The notes under the pieces were generated by a model. The model saw nothing but the letters and a program-made list of their open reading frames with translations. It did no database searches and was not told where the DNA came from. From Christiangramia sp. (GTDB lineage: Bacteria; Bacteroidota; Bacteroidia; Flavobacteriales; Flavobacteriaceae), in contig JAGXII010000129.1 of assembly GCA_024635735.1 (NCBI GenBank), forward strand, positions 1 to 5,993: a DNA stretch of 5,993 nucleotides, given 5' to 3'. This document shows positions 1 to 5,993 of the stretch, piece after piece (within the stretch, counting starts at the first letter, position 1; each line of letters begins with the position of its first letter). A program made the position numbers and the translations under genes.

Positions 1-1188
1 AAATATGGCGATACACTGTTCAATTTGAACGAAGGTGAAACTTTTGGCCCATATGAAGAAAACGGATACTGGAAATTAAGCAAGCTGGTAGAAGCTAAAC
101 AAATTCCTGATTCCGTAAAAGCGAGTCATATTCTTGTGACTTACCAGGGATCTCAGTTAGGAGCTGGTGTTGCCCGTAGTAAAGAAGAAGCGAAGCAACT
201 TGCTGATAGTATTGCAGGTGTGGTGAAAAAGGATAAAGCCAAATTTGCTGAAATGGCTTCTGAATATTCAGCAGATACTTCTAATAAAGAACAGGGAGGG
301 GATCTTGGTTATTTCACTCCGGGAATGATGATTCCTGCTTTTGAAAACTATGTTTTTGAAAACTCTACAGGAGATGTGGGAGTGGTTGAGACTCCTCTTG
401 GATATCATGTTATTTCTATAGATGATCAAACCGAAGCTGCAAGAGCTGTGAAAGTAGCAACTCTTGCCAGAGAAATAAACGCTTCTGAAAAAACGATGAA
501 TAATCTCTTTAATGAGGTTACTAAGTTTGAAATTTCTGCTGCTGAAGGTGATTTCAATGAAATTGCCAAAGAAGGTAACTATGAGGTTAAAACAGTAAAA
601 GATGTAAAAGAGCTGGATGAAAATATTCCGGGTGCAGGGTCTCAGAGAAGAATCGTTCAATGGGCATTCCAGGACGACGCTGAAGTTGGTGATGTGAAGA
701 GATTCGATACTACCAACGGTTATGTGGTAGCTCAACTTACTTCTAAACAGGATAAAGGTTTGATGAGTGTAGAGGAAGCCTCCTCCATTGTGACTCCAAT
801 TCTTAGAAAAGAAAAGAAAGCTGAACTTATCAAAAAGGATATCAAAGGAAATACATTAGAAGATATCGCAAGCAATATGGGCGTAGTCGTTCAGTCTGCA
901 GATGCTGTGAACCTTGAAAGTCCTACACTTGCAGGTGCGGGAAGAGAGCCGGAAGTAGTGGGAGCTGTTTTTGCTTTAGACAAGGGAGAAATTAGTAAGC
1001 CTGTTGTTGGTGAAAATGGAGTGTATGTTGTAGAGATGGTGAGCAAATTTGAAGCTCCTAAAATGGACTCCTACAAATCATATGCTCAGCAGGAAAGTAT
1101 GGCTCGCAGAGCAGAAGCTACTATGAGAGTATTTGAAGCTCTTAAGAAAAAGGCCGATATCGAAGATAATCGTTCAAGGTTCTACTAG
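1..1188 (+). CDS. PpiD/SurA-type peptidyl-prolyl cis-trans isomerase, C-terminal part (5' end outside window)
   Basis: The reading frame is open from base 1 and ends at TAG 1186-1188, giving 395 residues; the start lies upstream. Fragment residues about 41-141 form a parvulin (PPIC rotamase) domain: KASHILV opens it, followed by the FAEMASEYSAD stretch, the GGDLGYF signature, and a LGYHVISI strand at the end. The preceding residues (FGPYEENGYWKLSKLVE, then PDSVKASHIL) are how a prior domain joins the parvulin domain in long Bacteroidota PpiD-like proteins, which run to roughly 700 residues, so a little over half is probably present. The region after residue 150 is less conserved but contains two more parvulin-like half-domains. 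The family catalyses proline isomerisation and chaperones proteins in the periplasm, usually anchored in the inner membrane by an N-terminal helix, which would lie outside this window. The protein ends in a basic/aromatic tail (DNRSRFY). The class is secure; assignment to PpiD rather than another SurA-like protein is inferred. Confidence 0.9.
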   Translation, partial: KYGDTLFNLNEGETFGPYEENGYWKLSKLVEAKQIPDSVKASHILVTYQGSQLGAGVARSKEEAKQLADSIAGVVKKDKAKFAEMASEYSADTSNKEQGGDLGYFTPGMMIPAFENYVFENSTGDVGVVETPLGYHVISIDDQTEAARAVKVATLAREINASEKTMNNLFNEVTKFEISAAEGDFNEIAKEGNYEVKTVKDVKELDENIPGAGSQRRIVQWAFQDDAEVGDVKRFDTTNGYVVAQLTSKQDKGLMSVEEASSIVTPILRKEKKAELIKKDIKGNTLEDIASNMGVVVQSADAVNLESPTLAGAGREPEVVGAVFALDKGEISKPVVGENGVYVVEMVSKFEAPKMDSYKSYAQQESMARRAEATMRVFEALKKKADIEDNRSRFY

Positions 1189-1212
1189 AAAAGAACCAGT
1201 TCTATATAAATG

Positions 1213-1242
1213 AAAAACCTCACCAATTGGTGGGGTTTTTTT
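1213..1242. terminator. Rho-independent terminator between convergent genes, probably bidirectional
   Basis: An A-run at 1213-1217 and CCTCACC at 1218-1224 pair with GGTGGGG at 1229-1235 and a T-run from 1236, around an AATT loop (1225-1228). The stem has seven core base pairs, one of them a T-G wobble (1220/1233), extended by five A-T pairs. Read on the plus strand, it ends in seven T residues and would stop the isomerase transcript. Read on the minus strand, the five A residues become a U-tract, so it can also end the kinase transcript. The kinase stop codon (TAA, complement of TTA 1241-1243) overlaps the last two bases of the T-run. Confidence 0.88.
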
Positions 1243-2176
1243 ATAGGATTAAATCGCGGTAATAGAAGATGGTGTTATAACCTTTTTTTCTGAAGTATTC
1301 TTTTTCTTCTTCCTGCCCTGTGGCAAGAATGAAGTCTCCTCCCCAGCCGCCCAGACTTTTTACAAGGCCCGGAAAATCGGGAAACAATTCTAATTTAATC
1401 TTTGGGAGATTGATGGCTTTTGAGATGAGAGTCTCATGGGCATTAAGAAGCATTTTAAATTCCTCAAGATATTCTGAATGTATAATTTGTTCAGTAATCC
1501 CTGAAATCTTTTCGGTAAGCGCAGTAACGTCCTGTGATGACTGATTCCTGTAATGAGCAATAGCTTCACGGCTGTTCTGTTTTCTGTTTAAATAAACAAA
1601 GAATAAGCTATCCTGAAACGGAGGATTGAAATCTGAAATAAATGCCTGAGGGCCTTGTGGAGTGAGCTGGAAAGTAATTGGGTGTTCGTGGCGGGCGGCT
1701 GCGATGTCGAAGCCACTGCCTCCAAAACTTGCTTCAAGAAGTTTATAAGGGGGTACTTCCAGCCAGTTGGCCATATTGTTGATAAGAGTGGAAGAGGTTC
1801 CCAATCCCCAATGCCTGTTAAATTCCAGATGGGTTGTAACCTTAAAACCATCATTCTTAAGAAATTTTTCCGAATTCATATTAAAAGCAGCTTTCAGGAT
1901 TTGCTGAAGCCTGTTGGCCGTATTGATCATTTCAGGATTGTTTTCCTGATTCTTACTAAGCACTGGTTGAAATTCGCCTTTATTAATGCGAAATTCTCCT
2001 TCAAACCAGGTGACCATATTATTGTCAAGACTTTTCCATTCTATTGTCTCTTCTTGCCCTTTTTCAACCTCAAGCGTCTGTCCTTTTCTACAGGGGAGTG
2101 CAAGCGCCTTCGCGCCATCCAGTACGGCATATTCTCCTGTAAGTAATATTTTTCCGTTGCTCTTGAATTTCTGCAT
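1241..2176 (-). CDS. GYDIA-family GHMP kinase, candidate phosphomevalonate kinase
   Basis: This 311-residue protein belongs to the GHMP small-molecule kinase superfamily. Motif 1 is at residues 6-22 (SNGKILLTGEYAVLDGA). The ATP-binding glycine-rich motif 2 is WGLGTSST at 123-130. SGFDIAAA at 154-161 is the family-naming GYDIA motif with Phe in place of Tyr. Motif 3 is GGWGGDFILATG at 276-287. ATG at 2176 is the natural start because motif 1 begins only five residues in. The gene overlaps the HMG-CoA reductase stop by one base (TAATG) and has no clear Shine-Dalgarno sequence, which suggests translational coupling. A role in the mevalonate pathway follows from this partner. GEYAVLD in motif 1 and the Asp in GGD of motif 3 resemble phosphomevalonate kinases, whereas mevalonate kinases usually have GEHAV and GAGGGG. 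The precise substrate is inference, and mevalonate kinase or another GHMP activity is possible. Confidence 0.88.
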   Translation of the reverse strand: MQKFKSNGKILLTGEYAVLDGAKALALPCRKGQTLEVEKGQEETIEWKSLDNNMVTWFEGEFRINKGEFQPVLSKNQENNPEMINTANRLQQILKAAFNMNSEKFLKNDGFKVTTHLEFNRHWGLGTSSTLINNMANWLEVPPYKLLEASFGGSGFDIAAARHEHPITFQLTPQGPQAFISDFNPPFQDSLFFVYLNRKQNSREAIAHYRNQSSQDVTALTEKISGITEQIIHSEYLEEFKMLLNAHETLISKAINLPKIKLELFPDFPGLVKSLGGWGGDFILATGQEEEKEYFRKKGYNTIFYYRDLIL

Positions 2177-3492
2177 TAAGATCTAAGTTTTTCTAGTTGT
2201 TCTAATACACTGCTATGAGTGATGGTATGGTGAACAAAGAATTCGGTAAGCTCTTCTTTTTCAGCTTCTGTAGCATTGTGTTGATTAAGGAGATTCATCA
2301 AATGCATTTTCATATGACCCTGTTGTATACCAGTCGTGATCAATGAACGCAAGGCCGCGAAATTCTGTGCGAGTCCCGCTACCGCGGTAATTTCCATAAG
2401 TTCACTGGCTGAAGGTTTTTGAAGAATATCCAGCGCAAGTTTTACAAGTGGATGAAGGCCTGTAAGTCCGCCCACGGTACCGAGAGCCAACGGAATTTCC
2501 ATCCAGAACTTGAAAAGACCCTCTTCTATTTTATCATGTGTTAGACTGGTATATTTCCCATCTTTGGCGGCAAAGGCGTGAATTCCTGCCTCCACGGCAC
2601 GAAAATCATTTCCTGTGGCCATGACCACAGCATCGATCCCGTTCATTATTCCTTTATTGTGGGTAACTGCACGATAGGGCTCTATTTCGGCTATTCTGAC
2701 CGCCTGAATGAATTTTTCAGCAAATTCTTCCCCGCTCATGTTCGGGTCTTCACTTAATTCTGAAACAGGACAGGAAACTTCAGCCCGCACAAGGCATTCA
2801 GGAACATAGTTAGAGAGAATGCTCATGATCACATTTAGACCTTTTTCGGTATTGTTGAAGTCACTTCTTTTCTGGGCTTCTTCCTGTAATACTTCAGCAA
2901 ATTTCTCGAGGCAGGAATTTATAAAATTGGCTCCCATAGAATCCCGGGTGTCGAAATTCACGAAAAGCTGGTAATAGTTTTTCAGCAGGGAGGTTTTATC
3001 GATAAGTTCGATATCAAGGATCCCACCCCCACGCTTTTCCATATTATGGGTAATTGGTTTTACCGCTTCGCGAAGTTTTGGTTCAATATCCTTAAAAAGA
3101 TCTTTTAATTTCTCTTTTTTTCCGTTGAAGATAAAATGAACCTGTCCTATTTTCCGGTTATTTATCACGCTGGCTTTAAAGCCCCCACGTTCGCTCCAGA
3201 ACTTTGCAGCTTTACTGGCTGCAGCAACTACCGAGCTTTCTTCTATCGCCATGGGGAGTGTTAAATACCGGCCATTAATTTTAAAGTTGGGAGCAAGTCC
3301 CAGCGGTAAATAGAAATTGGAAACAGTATTTTCTATAAATTCATCATGTAATTTCTGAAGTTTTTCATCCTCATTCCAGTATTGCTTAAGAATAGAGACC
3401 GCGTTTTCATTATTGCTCAGATAATTTTCTGCCAGCCATTCAATTTTTTCGTTCTTGGTCAGTCTCGAAAATCCGCTTACGGGTTTTGTCAT
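2176..3492 (-). CDS. mvaA: Hydroxymethylglutaryl-CoA reductase, class II (degradative-type fold)
   Basis: This 438-residue cytosolic enzyme reduces HMG-CoA to mevalonate with NAD(P)H, the committed step of the mevalonate isoprenoid pathway. Its length fits class II bacterial reductases, with no membrane domain. Visible motifs are the substrate-binding segment LTLPMAIEESSVVAAAS (78-93) with the catalytic Glu at 84/85, the cofactor loop DSMGAN (184-189), catalytic Lys280 in THNKGIMNGID, catalytic Asp296 in ATGND, a GTVGGLTGLHP segment (338-348), and the mobile-flap catalytic His393 in QQGHMKMH. The frame stays open to a TTG at 3525, but ATG 3492 is preferred: an exact -7 promoter box lies at 3515-3522, inside that extension, and a weak purine-rich AAAGAGAA precedes the ATG. 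Class II enzymes are called degradative after the Pseudomonas mevalonii enzyme, but beside a GHMP kinase the role is presumably biosynthetic. NADH or NADPH preference cannot be read from the sequence. Confidence 0.95.
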   Translation of the reverse strand: MTKPVSGFSRLTKNEKIEWLAENYLSNNENAVSILKQYWNEDEKLQKLHDEFIENTVSNFYLPLGLAPNFKINGRYLTLPMAIEESSVVAAASKAAKFWSERGGFKASVINNRKIGQVHFIFNGKKEKLKDLFKDIEPKLREAVKPITHNMEKRGGGILDIELIDKTSLLKNYYQLFVNFDTRDSMGANFINSCLEKFAEVLQEEAQKRSDFNNTEKGLNVIMSILSNYVPECLVRAEVSCPVSELSEDPNMSGEEFAEKFIQAVRIAEIEPYRAVTHNKGIMNGIDAVVMATGNDFRAVEAGIHAFAAKDGKYTSLTHDKIEEGLFKFWMEIPLALGTVGGLTGLHPLVKLALDILQKPSASELMEITAVAGLAQNFAALRSLITTGIQQGHMKMHLMNLLNQHNATEAEKEELTEFFVHHTITHSSVLEQLEKLRS

Positions 3493-3514
3493 TTCTCTTT
3501 GTGTTTCAGAAATC

Positions 3515-3522
3515 CAAAGATA
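3515..3522 (-). promoter_or_regulatory. Bacteroidota-type -7 promoter element of the reductase-kinase operon
   Basis: On the minus strand these bases read TATCTTTG, an exact match to the TAnnTTTG -7 element used by the primary sigma factor of Bacteroidota. Its downstream edge is 22 bases before the ATG at 3492, so the mRNA leader would be short, roughly 15-20 bases. No TTG sits at the expected -33 spacing; the nearest upstream TTG is about 37 bases away. The upstream element is therefore weak or absent. The match and its position are visible; function is inferred. Confidence 0.6.
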
Positions 3523-3565
3523 CAATTCCTATTTTTAGATAATTAATATTGTATTCCATCAACTT

Positions 3566-3608
3566 CATTTTTAAAATGGATTTTTAACAGATTGTTAGTA
3601 TTTAACAA
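3566..3608. repeat. Cluster of short inverted repeats in the divergent promoter region
   Basis: Three small dyads lie close together. CATTTTTAAAATG (3566-3578) is a perfect palindrome around one central base. TAACA (3585-3589) and TGTTA (3593-3597) are inverted across GAT. TTGTTA (3592-3597) and TAACAA (3603-3608) are inverted across GTATT. The middle TGTTA arm is shared, giving three alternating half-sites spaced about one helical turn or slightly less apart. They sit between the two divergent starts and could be operator sites, but the region is very AT-rich and chance is a serious alternative. Confidence 0.35.
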
Positions 3609-3640
3609 CCTGGCATTATCATTTTTTCGTTAAAATTTAG

Positions 3641-3648
3641 TAAACTTG
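3641..3648 (+). promoter_or_regulatory. Possible -7 element for the peptidase-transporter operon
   Basis: TAAACTTG differs from the Bacteroidota TAnnTTTG consensus at one position (C for the first T of TTTG). It ends 27 bases before ATG 3676, a distance that would leave a leader of about 20 bases. No TTG is present at the usual -33 distance. This is the best candidate I find on this strand of the intergenic region, but a one-mismatch match in AT-rich DNA is weak evidence. Confidence 0.3.
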
Positions 3649-3675
3649 GCCATCATTAAATATTCTTTAATTTTT

Positions 3676-5841
3676 ATGAAGTTCTCCAAAATACTAGTTG
3701 CTTTTCTTTTTGCAACATCTGGTGTGCTTTTAGCACAGGAAAAACAAGTTAGTCTCGAAGAAATATGGAGTGGGACTTTCAGCCAGGAAAGACTACAAGC
3801 CTTACAATCTCTAAATAACGGAACAGAATATGTGGTTTTAAACCGCGATAATTCGGGAACCAGCATAGATGCCTATAGCTATAAAACAGGGGAGAAGACC
3901 AGAACTTTGGTTAATTCGGCAAATCTTGATGGGATAAAATCTTTTCAGGGATTTAAATTTAGCGAAGACGAAAGTAAACTTCTGCTTTCTACTGAAGTGG
4001 AGCCTATTTACCGCCATTCTTCCAGAGAGTTTTTTTATGTTTATAATATAGAGACAAAGGAACTTACCAAAGTAAGTGACCGTAAGATCCAGGAGGCTTC
4101 TTTTTCTCCTGATGCTTCCAAACTGGCCTATGTTTTTGAAAATAATATTTACATCAAAGATCTTTCTTCGGGAAAAGAAACGCAGGTAACTACAGATGGA
4201 AAGATTAACAGTATCATCAACGGAATTACCGACTGGGTTTACGAAGAGGAATTTTCATTTGTAAAGGCTTTTGCCTGGAATCCAACCGGAGAGAAGATCG
4301 CGTATTTACGTTTTGATGAATCTGATGTGCCGGAATTTTCTATGGATCTCTTCGGAAAGGATTTGTATCCAACTCAGGAGGTTTTCAAGTATCCTAAAGC
4401 AGGAGAATCAAATTCAGAAGTTAGCCTTCATATGTATGATGCTGCTTCTGAAAAATCTGAAGAAATTGAACTTGGAGATTACAGCGATTTTTATATCCCG
4501 AGAATTAAGTGGACTTCAAATCCTATGCTGATAAGCGTTCAGGCTTTGAATAGACACCAAAACGATCTTGACCTTATTTTTGTGGATGCCAGCGATAATA
4601 CGGCAAAAGTTGTAATGAACGAAACCGATAAGGCTTATATTGATATTACTGATAATCTTACTTTTCTGGATGATAACAGTTTTATCTGGACCAGTGAAAA
4701 GGATGGATGGAATCATGTTTATCATTATGCCGAAAACGGGGACCTTATAAATCAGGTAACCAGCGGTGATTGGGAAGTAACCAATTACTATGGCTATGAT
4801 TCAGAATCAAAAAGAATTTTTTACCAGAGCACCGAAAATGGAAGTGTCAACAGGGATGTTTATGCTATAAAACTCAACGGTAAAACGAAACAAAGACTTA
4901 CCGAAAAAACCGGAACCAATTCAGCCGATTTTAGTGCAGATTTTACTTATTTCATAAATAGATATACAAGTACCAATACACCTCCAATCTATACACTTCA
5001 CAGTGCTAAGGACGGAAAACTGGTACGTGAAATTCTTAATAATAAGAAGCTGCTCGAAAAGGAAGGGGCTTATGACTTTTCGCCAAAGGAAATTTCCTCC
5101 ATAAATATCAATGGGAATGACCTTAATATGTGGATGATAAAGCCTTCTAATTTTGACGAAAACAAACAATACCCATTGTTAATGTTCCAGTATTCAGGGC
5201 CTGGCTCACAATCGGTTTCCAATTCGTATTTTGGAACCAATGATTACTGGTATCAGCTTCTTGCCGAAAAAGGCTATATTGTTGCCTGTGTAGACGGGCG
5301 GGGAACTGGCTTTAAAGGTGCCGATTTCAAGAAGGTAACTTATAAGGAGCTTGGAAAATATGAAGTGGAAGACCAGATTGCGGCAGCAAAGAAACTGGGT
5401 GAACGCTCTTATATAGATAAAGACCGAATAGGGATCTGGGGATGGAGTTATGGAGGCTTTATGTCTTCCAATGCTATTCTTAAAGGCAATGATACATTCT
5501 CAATGGCGATTGCCGTTGCCCCGGTGACCAGTTGGAGATTTTACGATTCTATTTATACTGAAAGATATATGCAAACTCCCCAGGAAAATCCTTCCGGATA
5601 CGACGAAAACTCACCTTTGAGTCATCCCGAAAAATTAAAAGGAGATTATTTACTAATCCATGGTGGCGGAGATGACAATGTGCATCTTCAAAATACCATG
5701 AGAATGGTGGAAGAACTGGTGCAGGCAAACAAACAATTTGACTGGGCTATCTATCCGGACAGAAATCACGGAATTTACGGAGGTAATACCAGATTACATC
5801 TTTATACGATGATGACAGATTTTATTTTAGAAAAACTTTAA
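3676..5841 (+). CDS. Secreted S9B prolyl oligopeptidase-family peptidase, dipeptidyl peptidase IV-like
   Basis: This 721-residue serine peptidase is predicted to remove N-terminal dipeptides, typically Xaa-Pro or Xaa-Ala, outside the inner membrane. Residues 1-20 form a signal peptide (MKFSKIL, hydrophobic core, LLA), with likely signal peptidase I cleavage before Gln21. The frame extends ten codons upstream to a TTG, but ATG 3676 places the signal peptide properly. Residues about 90-450 form the DPPIV-type beta-propeller, including the hallmark DWVYEEEF (186-193), whose glutamates anchor the substrate amino terminus, and YPKAG (239-243). The alpha/beta-hydrolase domain starts near 480. Tyr506 in QYSGPGSQ matches the oxyanion Tyr. 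The triad is Ser591 in GWSYGGF, Asp666/667 in HGGGDDNVH and His698 in DRNHG. All key residues are present and the length is normal for the family. It lies 12 bp before a peptide transporter gene, probably in one operon. Exact substrate range is inferred. Confidence 0.95.
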   Translation: MKFSKILVAFLFATSGVLLAQEKQVSLEEIWSGTFSQERLQALQSLNNGTEYVVLNRDNSGTSIDAYSYKTGEKTRTLVNSANLDGIKSFQGFKFSEDESKLLLSTEVEPIYRHSSREFFYVYNIETKELTKVSDRKIQEASFSPDASKLAYVFENNIYIKDLSSGKETQVTTDGKINSIINGITDWVYEEEFSFVKAFAWNPTGEKIAYLRFDESDVPEFSMDLFGKDLYPTQEVFKYPKAGESNSEVSLHMYDAASEKSEEIELGDYSDFYIPRIKWTSNPMLISVQALNRHQNDLDLIFVDASDNTAKVVMNETDKAYIDITDNLTFLDDNSFIWTSEKDGWNHVYHYAENGDLINQVTSGDWEVTNYYGYDSESKRIFYQSTENGSVNRDVYAIKLNGKTKQRLTEKTGTNSADFSADFTYFINRYTSTNTPPIYTLHSAKDGKLVREILNNKKLLEKEGAYDFSPKEISSININGNDLNMWMIKPSNFDENKQYPLLMFQYSGPGSQSVSNSYFGTNDYWYQLLAEKGYIVACVDGRGTGFKGADFKKVTYKELGKYEVEDQIAAAKKLGERSYIDKDRIGIWGWSYGGFMSSNAILKGNDTFSMAIAVAPVTSWRFYDSIYTERYMQTPQENPSGYDENSPLSHPEKLKGDYLLIHGGGDDNVHLQNTMRMVEELVQANKQFDWAIYPDRNHGIYGGNTRLHLYTMMTDFILEKL

Positions 5842-5853
5842 TAAACAAACTAA

Positions 5854-5993
5854 ATGGCAACAGCAGACGTAAGAGTTAAACAAAAAGAGCTTTTCGGTCA
5901 TCCGGTAGGGCTTTACATTTTATTTTTCACTGAAATGTGGGAGCGCTTTTCTTACTATGGAATGCGCGCGATCCTGGTTCTTTACCTGGTGAG
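5854..5993 (+). CDS. POT/PTR-family proton-coupled peptide transporter, N-terminal 46 residues (3' end outside window)
   Basis: ATG 5854 opens a frame that runs off the window end after 46 complete codons. The peptide has a short polar N-terminus (MATADVRVKQKELFGHPVG) followed by the first transmembrane helix carrying FFTEMWERFSYYGMRAIL. This contains the ExxERFxYYG signature of POT-family transporters, whose glutamates and arginine take part in proton coupling. Members are inner-membrane carriers of the major facilitator fold that import di- and tripeptides with protons; bacterial ones usually have 12-14 helices and about 450-600 residues, so under a tenth is seen. The gene starts 12 bp after the peptidase stop, with no room for a separate promoter or terminator, so cotranscription is likely. 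No Shine-Dalgarno sequence is visible in the AT-rich spacer, as is usual in Bacteroidota. The family is secure from the motif; exact substrate and subtype are not. Confidence 0.93.
   Translation, partial: MATADVRVKQKELFGHPVGLYILFFTEMWERFSYYGMRAILVLYLV

Noticed and set aside
268..735. A 155-codon open frame on the minus strand inside the isomerase gene
   Set aside because: It lies wholly opposite a well-conserved coding region, and its translation is rich in Phe, Ile, Ser and His with no recognisable domain. It is a shadow of the real gene.
1655..2146. A 163-codon open frame on the plus strand opposite the kinase gene
   Set aside because: The kinase on the other strand has all its GHMP motifs and an operon partner. 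The antisense translation has no recognisable motif and no fitting promoter or start context.
3646..3675. A ten-codon N-terminal extension of the peptidase from TTG 3646
   Set aside because: It would bury the standard signal peptide behind MAIIKYSLIF, uses a rare start codon, and overlaps the candidate -7 element. ATG 3676 gives a textbook signal peptide.
3493..3675. A small RNA, riboswitch or tRNA in the longest gap between genes
   Set aside because: The 183 bases are very AT-rich, with no GC-rich stem, no tRNA-like fold and no T-tract hairpin. Promoter elements and short dyads are all I can support.
3630..3866. A 78-codon minus-strand frame covering the peptidase signal peptide and part of the divergent promoter region
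   Set aside because: It overlaps the secretion signal and start of the peptidase in antisense, shows no domain, and ends within the AT-rich promoter region.
4271..4531. An 86-codon plus-strand frame within the peptidase gene in another reading frame
   Set aside because: It is nested entirely inside the conserved beta-propeller coding sequence and has no recognisable domain.

Overview
The window looks like ordinary chromosomal DNA from a member of the Bacteroidota, most likely a marine Flavobacteriaceae species (a Gramella/Christiangramia-like genus is only a guess). The reasons are the moderate-to-low GC content, starts without Shine-Dalgarno sequences, an exact Bacteroidota-type -7 box (TAnnTTTG), a long multi-domain PpiD-like isomerase, and a mevalonate-pathway gene pair in the form found in flavobacteria. 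Coding density is high. I see no mobile element, CRISPR array, tRNA or rRNA.

Layout: (1) Positions 1-1188 (+) hold the C-terminal 395 residues of a PpiD/SurA-type periplasmic peptidyl-prolyl isomerase that begins outside the window. (2) A strong hairpin terminator at about 1213-1242 separates it from a convergent two-gene operon. (3) On the minus strand, a class II HMG-CoA reductase (3492 down to 2176) is followed by a GYDIA-type GHMP kinase (2176 down to 1241). The reductase stop and the kinase start overlap as TAATG. (4) A 183-bp AT-rich divergent promoter region (3493-3675) contains several short inverted repeats. (5) On the plus strand, a secreted S9B dipeptidyl peptidase IV-like enzyme (3676-5841) is followed 12 bp later by the start of a POT/PTR-family peptide transporter (5854 to the window end).

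How the genes work together: the reductase makes mevalonate from HMG-CoA, and the coupled kinase probably phosphorylates a mevalonate-pathway intermediate. Its motifs resemble phosphomevalonate kinase more than mevalonate kinase, but this is inference. The peptidase and transporter form a plausible peptide-scavenging unit: dipeptides are released outside the inner membrane and then imported by a proton-coupled carrier. The isomerase probably belongs to a separate envelope protein-folding unit.

Nothing here looks like a wholly new system. The points most worth a second look are the substrate of the GHMP kinase, the repeated half-domain structure of the isomerase, and the possible operator repeats between the divergent units.
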